A stretch of DNA of 50,657 bases. Source: a virus. This document shows positions 35,842 through 43,009 of this stretch, one piece after another. The position numbers were made by a program, and so were the translations under genes. The stretch lies in IMG/VR virus record IMGVR_UViG_3300048033_000871, positions 1 through 50,657 of that record. One strand, written 5' to 3'. The notes below the pieces were generated by a model. It made no database searches. It worked only from the letters and a program-made list of their open reading frames with translations, and was not told where the DNA came from. Within the stretch, counting starts at the first letter, position 1; each line of letters begins with the position of its first letter.

Positions 35842-36130
35842 AGGTTTCAACCCTTGTAATTATTATATTAATGTCCATTCGAGTCTGCCAACCAACAACA
35901 TCATCATTGATGTTAGGTACGACCTCTTGTGTAACGAAGTCCCCATTAGGACTAAACACGGCTACCTCAAATGATTCAAAGTCTTCGGGTGATGACAAGT
36001 TCTTACGAGGGGAACTGTACATACCTTCACCTGCAACGACACTTAATAGGTGTCCATTGACCTTTAAACTACCTTGAATACCAAATCCTTGGCGATGTGG
36101 TTTAAACACTATATCTTTGAAGTTTTTCAT
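35828..36130 (-). CDS. Hypothetical protein between MoxR and VWA genes
   Basis: 100 residues, beta-rich (GFGIQGSLKVNGHLLSVVAG). No motif recognised. Its own TTAACA-box promoter lies upstream, and its last codons form part of the promoter of the next gene. The position suggests a partner of the MoxR/VWA pair. Confidence 0.8.
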   Translation of the reverse strand: MKNFKDIVFKPHRQGFGIQGSLKVNGHLLSVVAGEGMYSSPRKNLSSPEDFESFEVAVFSPNGDFVTQEVVPNINDDVVGWQTRMDINIIITRVETLTIS

Positions 36131-36149
36131 ATCTCTCTCTTTTACTTTG

Positions 36150-36205
36150 TAAATATAATCAAAAAAGGGGACTTTACCAAGTCCCCTTTGTTAAGTTTAT
36201 GTTAA
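36150..36205 (-). promoter_or_regulatory. TTAACA-box promoter for the 100-residue gene
   Basis: TTAACA (36200-36205), 5 bases, TTAACA (36189-36194), 7 bases, CTTG (36178-36181), 20 bases, TATATTTA (36150-36157). The spacer contains a terminator hairpin arm. Confidence 0.7.
36161..36189 (-). terminator. Intrinsic terminator, copy 2 of 3
   Basis: 11-bp stem AAAGGGGACTT / AAGTCCCCTTT, loop of 4, then six T on the minus strand. It ends the VWA gene and overlaps the next promoter. Confidence 0.85.
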
Positions 36206-38316
36206 ACATTCATCTCAAACTTTTTGTTCAAGGTCTTTGCCAATTGATTCATATTGGTAGTATCAATGAACTCAGAATCCTTACCATACATCTCTTTAAA
36301 CATATCACCACTTGCCTCGTATGCGTAGTCAGACACGAAGTAAGATAGGACATTCACACCTGCCTTCTTAATCTTCTTAACTTGCTCGGCAGTGTGTTTA
36401 CGAGCAGCAGTACCACCATAAGAGATTTGTGAGTTATCGAACCCAGGCCATCCATCTGAGAAGTTAATTAGGTAAGTCTCAACACCATTGGTGGTTTTGG
36501 TGATTTCCTTGAGAACTGCTTCGTAACATAGACCCTCTGGTGTAGTACCATCGGAATGAATGTAAGGGAAGAGTTGTTGAATCTTAGAGAACTTATCCTT
36601 ACGACTATCGTAAGCAATCAACATTAGTGGTTGAACATTGTTCCAATTGCCAGGTGAGTAGTAGACACCTCGGTAGGAAATCACCACATCAATGTTTTGA
36701 GTCATCGAAGCAGCTTTAGCAATGGCAACTGCAGCAGTCTGAGTTGAGTTCCACTTGTCACCATTCATCGAAGAACTTGCATCGATTGAGATGTGAAGTA
36801 CAACTGGTGTTGCTTTATTGACCAAGGTTTGTTCGAAGATGTCGAAGTTACCAAACCCAATTTCGTGAATCATACGACCACTTAATTTACCACTCTTCAT
36901 TCGTGGTGTTGAGGTCACTCGTTCCTCATTACGAGTCTTGAGTTTCTTACCAAGTAGTGTACCCAATTGAGTACCCTTCTTAATGTTTTTAGTCATCTTC
37001 TCAAAATTCCAAGTAGAAGTGGTCAACATACCAATCATATTGGACTCACATAGACCCTTGGTTAGATTGTTGATGATGTAGGTCTGAACTCCATTAGAAC
37101 CAGTAGACCAACTACTTTTGTTGAATCCCTTACCAACAACCTCAGACTTGATATCTGCTTTGTCGAGTTGGTCAATCTTGTTTTTGTCAGACTTAGAAAC
37201 TTTCTTCTTCTTAACATCACCATCCATAAACTCTTCCTGTTTCTTGATAGCATTGTCTAACATCTTCTTTTGTCGGTCCGATAGTGGTGTATACTCACCA
37301 CCTGCCCCTTGAGGATTACCCTCACCACTTGGTTGACCACTTTGGGTGGTAGTATCATTGGACTCTTGACCCTCATTAGAGTCACTTTCTGAAGTCTCAC
37401 CTTTACCTTGAGAAGACATACCACCACCACTTTGTTGGTTGTTAGTATCTCCAGTCATTGGTGAGTTACCATTTTGGTCACCACCTTCAGAACCTTCTCC
37501 TTCACCATCACCCGATGATGATTGGTCACTACTATTAGAGACTTCAATATTCTTTTCTATAATCATAAGGAGTTGACCTGCCACCTCAAGTGAATCCCAA
37601 GAAGACTTGAGTCGAGAGATGTTACCAAGGTCAAGAACATTCCAAATCTCACGAAGACCTTTGAGAGCATCAAGGTCACGATTCTCATTGGTGATGTTGA
37701 TGATACGGAACATATAAGACTCCCAATCTTCAGTACGTTTCTCACCACTCTGAAGACCTTTGTTAATCACATTTGAGTGGAAGTACTTATCGTACATTGA
37801 CTCGTAGTAACCACGATACCCAGGGGCAGTGGTGTAAATGTGGTTATCAATTCTTCGGTCTTCAACATAGTTGAGTAGTGACTTGAGGTTGTTTGACAAG
37901 TGACCTTGTAACTGCCAATCTTCAGTATAACCATACTTATTCATCAACCATTGTGCGTCAATCGTAGATGGTAACTCACCACCACGAAGTGAGGTCAGAG
38001 TATTGAAATCGGTCAAAGCAATGTGAGACCCTTCGTGGAGAGCAAGACCAACAACTGGGTCAAACTCTTTGTCATCTAACTTGGCAGAAATCACAACCTC
38101 TTTACCATCGGTATAAGAATCTTCCCCACGACCATCGAAGGTCACTGGGATGTTCTGACCAGTTACAATATTAACGAAGTTACGAATACTTCTTTTATAA
38201 GCCATCAACTTCATAAGGTCGTTTGACTTCTTCTCTACTGAGGTCAACTCATTAGACTCATCTTCAAAGATTGAAGAGTCGAGCCAGAACGAGGAATAAT
38301 TCATTTGTTTACTCAT
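36202..38316 (-). CDS. Metallopeptidase-like / VWA-domain protein (CobT-like partner of MoxR)
   Basis: 704 residues. Residues 30-160 look like a zinc metallopeptidase relative: HEGSH (94-98, an HExxH motif) and a downstream EDRRID (152-157) that may give the third ligand. Residues 255-345 are a disordered Gly/Ser/Glu/Gln linker. Residues 505-700 are a von Willebrand A domain with a MIDAS: DASSS (512-516), DGTTPEG (589-595) and SDGWPG (620-625). CobT-type proteins share the linker and VWA layout. The MoxR ATPase nearby suggests a phage protein-remodelling complex. Confidence 0.85.
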   Translation of the reverse strand: MSKQMNYSSFWLDSSIFEDESNELTSVEKKSNDLMKLMAYKRSIRNFVNIVTGQNIPVTFDGRGEDSYTDGKEVVISAKLDDKEFDPVVGLALHEGSHIALTDFNTLTSLRGGELPSTIDAQWLMNKYGYTEDWQLQGHLSNNLKSLLNYVEDRRIDNHIYTTAPGYRGYYESMYDKYFHSNVINKGLQSGEKRTEDWESYMFRIINITNENRDLDALKGLREIWNVLDLGNISRLKSSWDSLEVAGQLLMIIEKNIEVSNSSDQSSSGDGEGEGSEGGDQNGNSPMTGDTNNQQSGGGMSSQGKGETSESDSNEGQESNDTTTQSGQPSGEGNPQGAGGEYTPLSDRQKKMLDNAIKKQEEFMDGDVKKKKVSKSDKNKIDQLDKADIKSEVVGKGFNKSSWSTGSNGVQTYIINNLTKGLCESNMIGMLTTSTWNFEKMTKNIKKGTQLGTLLGKKLKTRNEERVTSTPRMKSGKLSGRMIHEIGFGNFDIFEQTLVNKATPVVLHISIDASSSMNGDKWNSTQTAAVAIAKAASMTQNIDVVISYRGVYYSPGNWNNVQPLMLIAYDSRKDKFSKIQQLFPYIHSDGTTPEGLCYEAVLKEITKTTNGVETYLINFSDGWPGFDNSQISYGGTAARKHTAEQVKKIKKAGVNVLSYFVSDYAYEASGDMFKEMYGKDSEFIDTTNMNQLAKTLNKKFEMNV

Positions 38317-38343
38317 AATATAACTATCTCAATGATTACAATA

Positions 38344-38399
38344 TAAATGTAGTGAAAATAATCGACTTAAACAAGTTTCCAATGTTAAGAAATTGTTAA
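38344..38399 (-). promoter_or_regulatory. TTAACA-box promoter driving the VWA protein
   Basis: TTAACA (38394-38399), 5 bases, TTAACA (38383-38388), 7 bases, CTTG (38372-38375), 20 bases, TACATTTA (38344-38351). The distal box codes for LTIS and the stop of the previous gene. Confidence 0.7.
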
Positions 38400-38552
38400 A
38401 TCTTTTTTATGTTTCTCTTTACGAGAATACGTTTTTTTAGACTTATGGGTCTTTTGGGTGGTCTTTTTACCAATATGGTGAGTTGCTTCACCACGAGACC
38501 AACCCCCATTGAAGTCTAACTCTTCTTGATATGTCTTACCTTTCTTTCCCAT
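38385..38552 (-). CDS. Small basic protein
   Basis: 55 residues from ATG at 38550-38552. A longer frame from a TTG is possible but would read through a terminator hairpin, so I reject it. The second half is a Lys-rich tail (KKTTQKTHKSKKTYSRKEKH), which suggests nucleic-acid binding. Its own TTAACA-box promoter precedes it. Confidence 0.7.
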   Translation of the reverse strand: MGKKGKTYQEELDFNGGWSRGEATHHIGKKTTQKTHKSKKTYSRKEKHKKDLTIS

Positions 38553-38563
38553 AATGATACATA

Positions 38564-38619
38564 TAAATGTAATAAAAAAAGGGGACTTTACCAAGCCCCC
38601 TTTGTTAAGAAATTGTTAA
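38564..38619 (-). promoter_or_regulatory. TTAACA-box promoter for the small basic protein
   Basis: TTAACA (38614-38619), 5 bases, TTAACA (38603-38608), 7 bases, CTTG (38592-38595), 20 bases, TACATTTA (38564-38571). The spacer contains a terminator hairpin arm. Confidence 0.7.
38574..38603 (-). terminator. Intrinsic terminator, copy 3 of 3
   Basis: Same hairpin as the copies near 30340 and 36175, with one G-U pair in the RNA, then a run of T. It ends the exported-protein operon. Confidence 0.85.
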
Positions 38620-38622
38620 ATC

Positions 38623-39066
38623 TTAATTACCCAATCGGTAAAAGGAAACCATATATCCAGTTCTATAATCACCTCTAAATGTGATTTGTGCTTCTACACT
38701 CTCTCCACCCAACTCTCTATCCAATTGAGTCTTCATATTGTCTGCCATAAAGAAGCAAGCAGTATAATCAGGTGATGCCTTAAAGAATACATCTACCTCA
38801 GAAAACCCCCGTGGTGGTCTACAAGGTAATTGTCGTTGTGGATTCGGTGTGGTAGGTCCTATCGAAACTGGACCATTTAGTGGTTGTATAATATTTGATG
38901 GTGATACCAATACACCATCTCGTAATACTATATTTTTTAGAGTAACCTTTCTACCATTAAATCGTTGAGGATTACTTGCGAATACCTCACTTGGTATTGC
39001 CATTTGTGCAAATGCTGACCCAATCATTCCGATTGTAAGTACAACTAATAGTTTGAATCTTTTCAT
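38623..39066 (-). CDS. Exported protein with signal peptide
   Basis: 147 residues from MKRFKLL. A classic signal peptide (KR, hydrophobic core LLVVLTIGMIGSAFA) predicts cleavage near residue 20. The mature part has beta strands (RKVTLKNIVLRDGVLV, EAQITFRGDYRTGYMV) and two cysteines. It would act in the periplasm or outside the cell, perhaps in superinfection exclusion. That role is a guess. Confidence 0.75.
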   Translation of the reverse strand: MKRFKLLVVLTIGMIGSAFAQMAIPSEVFASNPQRFNGRKVTLKNIVLRDGVLVSPSNIIQPLNGPVSIGPTTPNPQRQLPCRPPRGFSEVDVFFKASPDYTACFFMADNMKTQLDRELGGESVEAQITFRGDYRTGYMVSFYRLGN

Positions 39067-39137
39067 ACCACTAAGATAATACACAATCTATACCAAAACG
39101 AGTTGGTGTCGATGAATGGTATTACTTATTCGATGAG

Positions 39138-39488
39138 TTACAACTTGCCATCACTACGAAGTTTTTCACGGATTTTTGTAGCAGAGATTTCTTTAATTTC
39201 TTGTGGGGGAACGTGTTCGTTTATGTGATAACCCACACCTCTACCATAGTTTACCGATTCAATATCGGGTATAATCATCAACTTAATTCTATCTTGCCTT
39301 ATTAAATCGTAATGTACCTTTTGAAGATTCTTCATAACTTGTTGAGCAGTCCACGGATTTTTTTTATCCGTTGGTACATCTCTGATTGCTAACAATACAC
39401 GATTACCTTTTTCAAGTTGTTGGTCTATCAACCATTGATGTCCCTCGTGCCAAGGTTGCCATCTACCTATATAAAGTGAGTATTTCAT
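39138..39488 (-). CDS. Small nucleotidyltransferase (HxGH / ISxTxxR type)
   Basis: 116 residues. GRWQPWHEGH (8-17) and ISATKIR (101-107) are the two signatures of the NadM/cytidylyltransferase superfamily. It is shorter than the family's usual 160-180 residues, so it is a minimal domain. It overlaps the kinase gene upstream by 26 bases. The pair probably transfers a nucleotide onto a phosphorylated metabolite; the substrate is unknown. Confidence 0.8.
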   Translation of the reverse strand: MKYSLYIGRWQPWHEGHQWLIDQQLEKGNRVLLAIRDVPTDKKNPWTAQQVMKNLQKVHYDLIRQDRIKLMIIPDIESVNYGRGVGYHINEHVPPQEIKEISATKIREKLRSDGKL

Positions 39489-39897
39489 TCAAACAATCCA
39501 ATGGGGTTCTATCAGTTGTATCTACACAAATATCGTTTGTATTAAACTCAAAGTCATCAGCAAAGTAATTCTCTCTACCACGAATCTCTGAGGTCTTAAC
39601 ATAAATCATTTGTGGATTCAAATCTTTAATTTCGTTCCTAACTTCATTGTATGGTGCTACTACCGACACTACTACATCAAAGTCTTTGTAGTTTAAAAAT
39701 CTAATAAGGGTGTTTACTTTTCTAAGGTTGTTTATCCTACCTTCTTTAGAGTAATCTTTGTTTTGAAAAATCTTCCGTATTTCATCACCATCAATGTGTT
39801 GTACATTTCGATGATTACTATACTCTAAGTGTTCTTTTAATCCGTTTGCCAATGTAGTCTTACCAGACCCAGGTTGACCATAAAACCAATATATCAT
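39463..39897 (-). CDS. APS-kinase-like small-molecule kinase
   Basis: 144 residues. P-loop GQPGSGKTT (7-15) and DGDEIR (36-41) followed by NLRKVNTLIRFL match the adenylylsulfate kinase fold. It is shorter than CysC (about 200). Sulfate activation is unlikely here because no ATP sulfurylase is seen; kinases of this fold also phosphorylate sugars, alcohols and modified nucleotides. It overlaps the nucleotidyltransferase gene, which suggests the two enzymes act in sequence. Confidence 0.8.
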   Translation of the reverse strand: MIYWFYGQPGSGKTTLANGLKEHLEYSNHRNVQHIDGDEIRKIFQNKDYSKEGRINNLRKVNTLIRFLNYKDFDVVVSVVAPYNEVRNEIKDLNPQMIYVKTSEIRGRENYFADDFEFNTNDICVDTTDRTPLDCLNEILTLYR

Positions 39898-39959
39898 TTA
39901 TTATATTTATCCTTTACTCTCTGAGTGATTGGAATCGGTTCGTTGTAATTAACTCCATA

Positions 39960-40244
39960 TCAAAATGGTGGTTCTAATAACCACTCTTTAATTTCTTCTT
40001 TTATAGTATTGTCTACCTGTGCATTCCAAGCATCATTCCATACATCATATAGATACTTTCTATGATGCTCCATCAAATCATCACCCCTATCAAGGTAAGT
40101 GATTATTCCCTTTAGAACTGCATAAGTTTTTTTCTTAGCAGATTCATCAACATCACTATTATCTATAAGTTGGTACATCACCAGCACAACTTCTGCTGGT
40201 GATTTCTTTGCCCATAATGTACCAATATATTCTTGCTTATTCAT
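39960..40244 (-). CDS. Hypothetical helical protein (possible longer reading frame)
   Basis: 94 residues, helical, with Trp-rich ends (LWAKK, DVWNDAWN, EWLLEPPF). After the TGA stop, the same frame continues for 20 more protein-like codons (NYNEPIPITQRVKDKYNK) to a TGA that overlaps the kinase start. This may be readthrough, a recent mutation or chance. No family recognised. Confidence 0.7.
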   Translation of the reverse strand: MNKQEYIGTLWAKKSPAEVVLVMYQLIDNSDVDESAKKKTYAVLKGIITYLDRGDDLMEHHRKYLYDVWNDAWNAQVDNTIKEEIKEWLLEPPF

Positions 40245-40266
40245 ACAAGTACTTGACTGCGAATTG

Positions 40267-40351
40267 CAGAGGAGGAGGGATTCGAACCCCCGGTACGTTG
40301 CCGTACGCTTGATTTCAAGTCAAGTCCATTCGACCACTCTGGCACTCCTCT
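40267..40351 (-). tRNA. tRNA-Ser (anticodon TGA)
   Basis: 85 bases, with the long variable arm expected for serine. Acceptor AGAGGAG/CTCCTCT, anticodon arm CTTGA-CTTGAAA-TCAAG giving TGA, T arm GGGGG-TTCGAAT-CCCTC. CCA is not encoded. Confidence 0.93.
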
Positions 40352-40358
40352 GAATGAA

Positions 40359-40622
40359 TTACCCTTTTAGTAGTCCTTTTTCAATATCACTATCATCAAA
40401 CCCTCCATACTCTTGACCAAAGTTGTCACGAAGAGTTCCCAACTTATCAGTAGCATCAGTTAGTTGTGCTACCAATAGGTCGAGTTCTTCAGTATGTTGT
40501 GGGTGTTCTCCGATTGCAACTGGTGATTCGAAGTATACCGAAATACGTGCTCTTGCATCCATAATCTCTGCTGTGTACTTTGCTTCCAATGCTTGGAATA
40601 ATCTTCTTGAAATCTTACTCAT
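40359..40622 (-). CDS. Conserved small phage protein
   Basis: 87 residues, helical and acidic (SKISRRLFQALEAKYTAEI, then ATDKLGTLRDNFG). I have the impression that similar short proteins occur in other T4-like phages, but no function is known to me. It is embedded in the tRNA cluster. The start context is AAGTTATG without Shine-Dalgarno. Confidence 0.75.
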   Translation of the reverse strand: MSKISRRLFQALEAKYTAEIMDARARISVYFESPVAIGEHPQHTEELDLLVAQLTDATDKLGTLRDNFGQEYGGFDDSDIEKGLLKG

Positions 40623-40676
40623 AACTTAATTGTTTTAATCCAATATAAATAGTTTACAAAACTTTAATAAACATAG

Positions 40677-40748
40677 TACTCCGTACGGGATTCGAACCCG
40701 TGACTTCGCCGTGAAAGGGCGATGACTTAACCGCTTGTCGAACGGAGC
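40677..40748 (-). tRNA. tRNA-Glu (anticodon TTC)
   Basis: 72 bases. Acceptor GCTCCGT/ACGGAGT (one G-U), anticodon arm TCGCC-CTTTCAC-GGCGA giving TTC, T arm ACGGG-TTCGAAT-CCCGT. CCA is not encoded. Confidence 0.93.
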
Positions 40749-40840
40749 AAATAAGAGTAGTCGTTAGGATACGGAGTCCTATTAATAGTAACTTACATTT
40801 ACCCCTGCAGAGGTGTACTAAACTTTTTACCCACTCTATG
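40749..40840 (-). other. tRNA spacer with small hairpins
   Basis: No gene seen. TAGGA-CTCCGTA-TCCTA (40765-40781) has the geometry of an anticodon arm (5 bp, 7-base loop), but no T arm or acceptor stem accompanies it. A near-perfect palindrome around CTGCAG lies at 40801-40816. These may be remains of a decayed tRNA or processing signals. Confidence 0.35.
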
Positions 40841-40914
40841 TGAACCCGATAGGATTCGAACCTATGACCGTCTGCTTAGAAGGCAGATGCTCTATCCAAC
40901 TGAGCTACGAGTCC
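40841..40914 (-). tRNA. tRNA-Arg (anticodon TCT)
   Basis: 74 bases. Acceptor GGACTCG/CGGGTTC (with G-U pairs), D arm GCTCAGTTGGATAGAGC, anticodon arm TCTGC-CTTCTAA-GCAGA giving TCT, T arm ATAGG-TTCGAAT-CCTAT. It reads AGA, a codon favoured in AT-rich genomes. Confidence 0.93.
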
Positions 40915-40916
40915 AT

Positions 40917-41009
40917 AAAAAAGAGAGGCTTCGGGTCTTTCGGGGTTACTACGATATAGAGGTTAACCCTTACCTTTTTCTATACCATTGTAGCTTCACT
41001 ACCTCTCTT
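40917..41009 (-). ncRNA. Candidate structured small RNA upstream of tRNA-Arg
   Basis: About 89 bases closed by a perfect 8-bp stem (AAGAGAGG at 41009-41002 with CCTCTCTT at 40928-40921), followed by a T run. Inside are an 8-bp hairpin (GGTATAGA 40986-40979 with TCTATATC 40960-40953) and a possible 6-bp pseudoknot between its loop (GGGTTA, 40969-40964) and TAACCC (40948-40943). It has tRNA-like size and place but no T arm, so it is not a normal tRNA. It could be a phage ncRNA or a processing element. Confidence 0.5.
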
Positions 41010-41025
41010 AAAATCGTATGTTAGT

Positions 41026-41394
41026 TTAATATTCAGATGATGCGAATGTTTCAAATCCACCATATCGAGTCCACTCCTCATTAGGAACACCTACTTGAAT
41101 GTTAGAGTCCTCACCCTTTGTTCGTGAATCAAAGAATTCGTTTTCTACATAAGCCTCTTCCATTGAAAGGGCAAATGTTTCATCTTCACCATAGACTTCA
41201 ATGTTGGTTTCGTTATCATACCATTCATAGTTACCCCACACATTCTCGGTTAGATAATCAATGAGTTCATCGTGGGATTCACCTTCATATGGTGGTTCAC
41301 ATTTACGAAGTGCTTCTACATTTACCTCAATAGGTTCACTTGCAGATGAGATTGTCCAAGTCTCTACTTTACGGACATAAATCTTTTCAGACAT
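41026..41394 (-). CDS. Acidic hypothetical protein
   Basis: 122 residues, very acidic, with many aromatic residues (NVWGNYEWYDNETNIEVYGE). It might be a DNA-mimic or modulator of host proteins by composition alone. No family recognised. Start context TTAAGTTATG. The last gene before the structured RNA. Confidence 0.75.
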   Translation of the reverse strand: MSEKIYVRKVETWTISSASEPIEVNVEALRKCEPPYEGESHDELIDYLTENVWGNYEWYDNETNIEVYGEDETFALSMEEAYVENEFFDSRTKGEDSNIQVGVPNEEWTRYGGFETFASSEY

Positions 41395-41397
41395 AAC

Positions 41398-41715
41398 TTA
41401 ATATTTAGATATTTGATTTTTTAATTCTTCAATCAAATCCTCATTGTCAATATGAGCACTCACTTGAGTCAATAGGCTTCTCATATAATCCTTTGACTTC
41501 TTTTTAGATATTCTTTGATTGTTGTGTTCTACTTGATATAAGTGATATGCAGTCTCATCAATTGCCTTCAACTTATTGTAGTATTTATCTAATCGGGCAT
41601 CTAATTTTCGAGACCTAGTTAAATCGGTTATTGTTGGAATTGCTTTGTGTAGTTCATCCAACCTACCCTTGAGATATTGAATCTCTAATAATTTGTGTAG
41701 TTCTATTTCAGTCAT
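41398..41715 (-). CDS. Hypothetical coiled-coil protein
   Basis: 105 residues, nearly all helix with a heptad pattern (LLEIQYLKGRLDELHKAI, YYNKLKAIDE). No motif recognised. It lies 2 bases after the glycosyltransferase gene and before the acidic gene. Confidence 0.7.
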   Translation of the reverse strand: MTEIELHKLLEIQYLKGRLDELHKAIPTITDLTRSRKLDARLDKYYNKLKAIDETAYHLYQVEHNNQRISKKKSKDYMRSLLTQVSAHIDNEDLIEELKNQISKY

Positions 41716-41717
41716 AA

Positions 41718-42452
41718 TTAATAATCTATACCTTCAATTGGTGATGTTAATGAGTTACCTGCTGCTTCAAATCTATCTTGACCTACGATGTTGTTACGAT
41801 ACGCATATGCATTCATATTTCTATAGAACAAGTTTCTAATATCTTCTCGTGGATGCCAAGTGTATGTAGCAGGTAAGAACTCATCAGATACTATAATGTT
41901 TTTCTTTAGTGTATCTACATTCGTTTCCACCAACTTACGAACACCTTCCTTACTAAGAACATATGCGTGAGTTTGATATGAGTATCCTGGTTTTACAAAA
42001 TTAGGGTCACCCCAATCCATATCATAAACACCACTATGTGATGATTGTAATATTCGTGAAAGAAACACTAAATCGTATCCAAGTATAGTGTCAAGTAAAT
42101 CAAAGTTGAAAGATTCGTTTGGATTAAAATCATCTTCTAATACTAAGATGTTTTCGTGTCCATTCTTATATGCATCTTCCCAAACTTTTATATGAGAACA
42201 CATACCACCACCTTCACCACTTGTTACATTTCTAGACCACCATTCACCCTTTCCAATGTTCCAACCATCATAGAAACTAACACCATACGACTCTCTACCT
42301 TCGGTGGTTGATAGTAATTGTCTACCATCAACTGCCTCTATAAAATAGTAAGGAGCACTATTGGGACATAGTACATTGAGTCTATCCAATAGTTTCTGTC
42401 TATTCTCAATTGATTGGTCTAAAGTAATGATGTATACTTTATCTAGGGTCAT
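41718..42452 (-). CDS. Family 25-type glycosyltransferase
   Basis: 244 residues. The opening DKVYIITLDQSIENRQKLLD, the acidic VLEDDF near residue 100 (metal/nucleotide-sugar site) and GYSYQTHAYVLSKEGVRKLV are typical of the LPS/procollagen galactosyltransferase family (GT25). It would add a sugar to phage DNA, a virion protein or host surface glycan. The start overlaps the 54-residue gene upstream by 14 bases. Confidence 0.8.
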   Translation of the reverse strand: MTLDKVYIITLDQSIENRQKLLDRLNVLCPNSAPYYFIEAVDGRQLLSTTEGRESYGVSFYDGWNIGKGEWWSRNVTSGEGGGMCSHIKVWEDAYKNGHENILVLEDDFNPNESFNFDLLDTILGYDLVFLSRILQSSHSGVYDMDWGDPNFVKPGYSYQTHAYVLSKEGVRKLVETNVDTLKKNIIVSDEFLPATYTWHPREDIRNLFYRNMNAYAYRNNIVGQDRFEAAGNSLTSPIEGIDY

Positions 42453-42603
42453 CTGAAACTGTGTATATACTTAGAAATGATTTCAATGAAAGGTTTTTGA
42501 TGGTCGCAAACTTTTTAGCAGCACCTAACCTCGACTCAGAGGTTGTGTACGAAATGGGTTCTCTATTACCATCATTTCTTGAATAAAAGAAATACTTTTT
42601 CAT
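42439..42603 (-). CDS. Small basic hypothetical protein
   Basis: 54 residues between ATG at 42601-42603 and TAA at 42439. Opening MKKYFFYSRNDGNREPISY, then an Ala/Lys helix (RLGAAKKFATIKNLSLKSFL). It overlaps the glycosyltransferase start. Likely real because it fills an otherwise empty gap in frame with coding bias. Function unknown. Confidence 0.7.
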   Translation of the reverse strand: MKKYFFYSRNDGNREPISYTTSESRLGAAKKFATIKNLSLKSFLSIYTVSDDPR

Positions 42604-42604
42604 A

Positions 42605-42943
42605 CTAGTTCTTCTTTTTAATTTGAGATATTAAATCGGTAACAAAGTCACCTGCATACACCTTACTACCCACATTCCAATCTTGGTTCATTGTCATAGT
42701 GTATGTTTCATCACCAGTTTTCCAATCGTATAATGTAAACACCACACCATCAGATGCACGAACAAAGACCCATTCTTTCTGAACCTTCCCATCACCACTT
42801 TGAGTTGGAAGAGTTGGTTCTCCGAATGTCGTGACTAATTGTTTGTAATTAAAACCAATCAATCGGTCCTTGAGTGATGTACCAGTTGTTAGTTTAAGTG
42901 CCTTCTCCGTGTTTGTTACCTTTCTATACTTCATATTTCTCAT
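42605..42943 (-). CDS. Hypothetical beta-rich protein
   Basis: 112 residues; an internal Met (fourth codon) is an alternative start. The middle holds KEWVFVRASDGVVFTLYDWK, a likely beta sheet. No family recognised. It is the first gene after the TTAACA-box promoter at 42955-43009. Confidence 0.7.
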   Translation of the reverse strand: MRNMKYRKVTNTEKALKLTTGTSLKDRLIGFNYKQLVTTFGEPTLPTQSGDGKVQKEWVFVRASDGVVFTLYDWKTGDETYTMTMNQDWNVGSKVYAGDFVTDLISQIKKKN

Positions 42944-42954
42944 TTTATATAATA

Positions 42955-43009
42955 CAAATATACAAAATATTTTTGGAATATCAAAACTATAGTGTTAATT
43001 TTTTATTAA
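42955..43009 (-). promoter_or_regulatory. TTAACA-box promoter (19-base spacer) for the 42943 operon
   Basis: TTAATA (43004-43009, one mismatch), 5 bases, TTAACA (42993-42998), 7 bases, TTTG (42982-42985), 19 bases, TATATTTG (42955-42962), the best -7 match in the window. The boxes overlap the last codons of the upstream glycosyltransferase. Confidence 0.65.

Noticed and set aside
34475-38316. Cobaltochelatase CobS/CobT
   Set aside because: The pair fits general MoxR/VWA chaperones; no other cobalamin gene is seen, and an HExxH motif is present.
38385-38594. Longer 69-residue form of the small basic protein
   Set aside because: It would start at TTG inside a terminator hairpin and cross the -7 element of its own promoter. 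The ATG at 38552 fits better.
39463-39897. Sulfate assimilation function for the APS-kinase-like gene
   Set aside because: The protein is short and no ATP sulfurylase or PAPS-using gene is present in the window.
40765-40781. Fourth tRNA suggested by an anticodon-like hairpin
   Set aside because: No acceptor or T arm can be formed around it.
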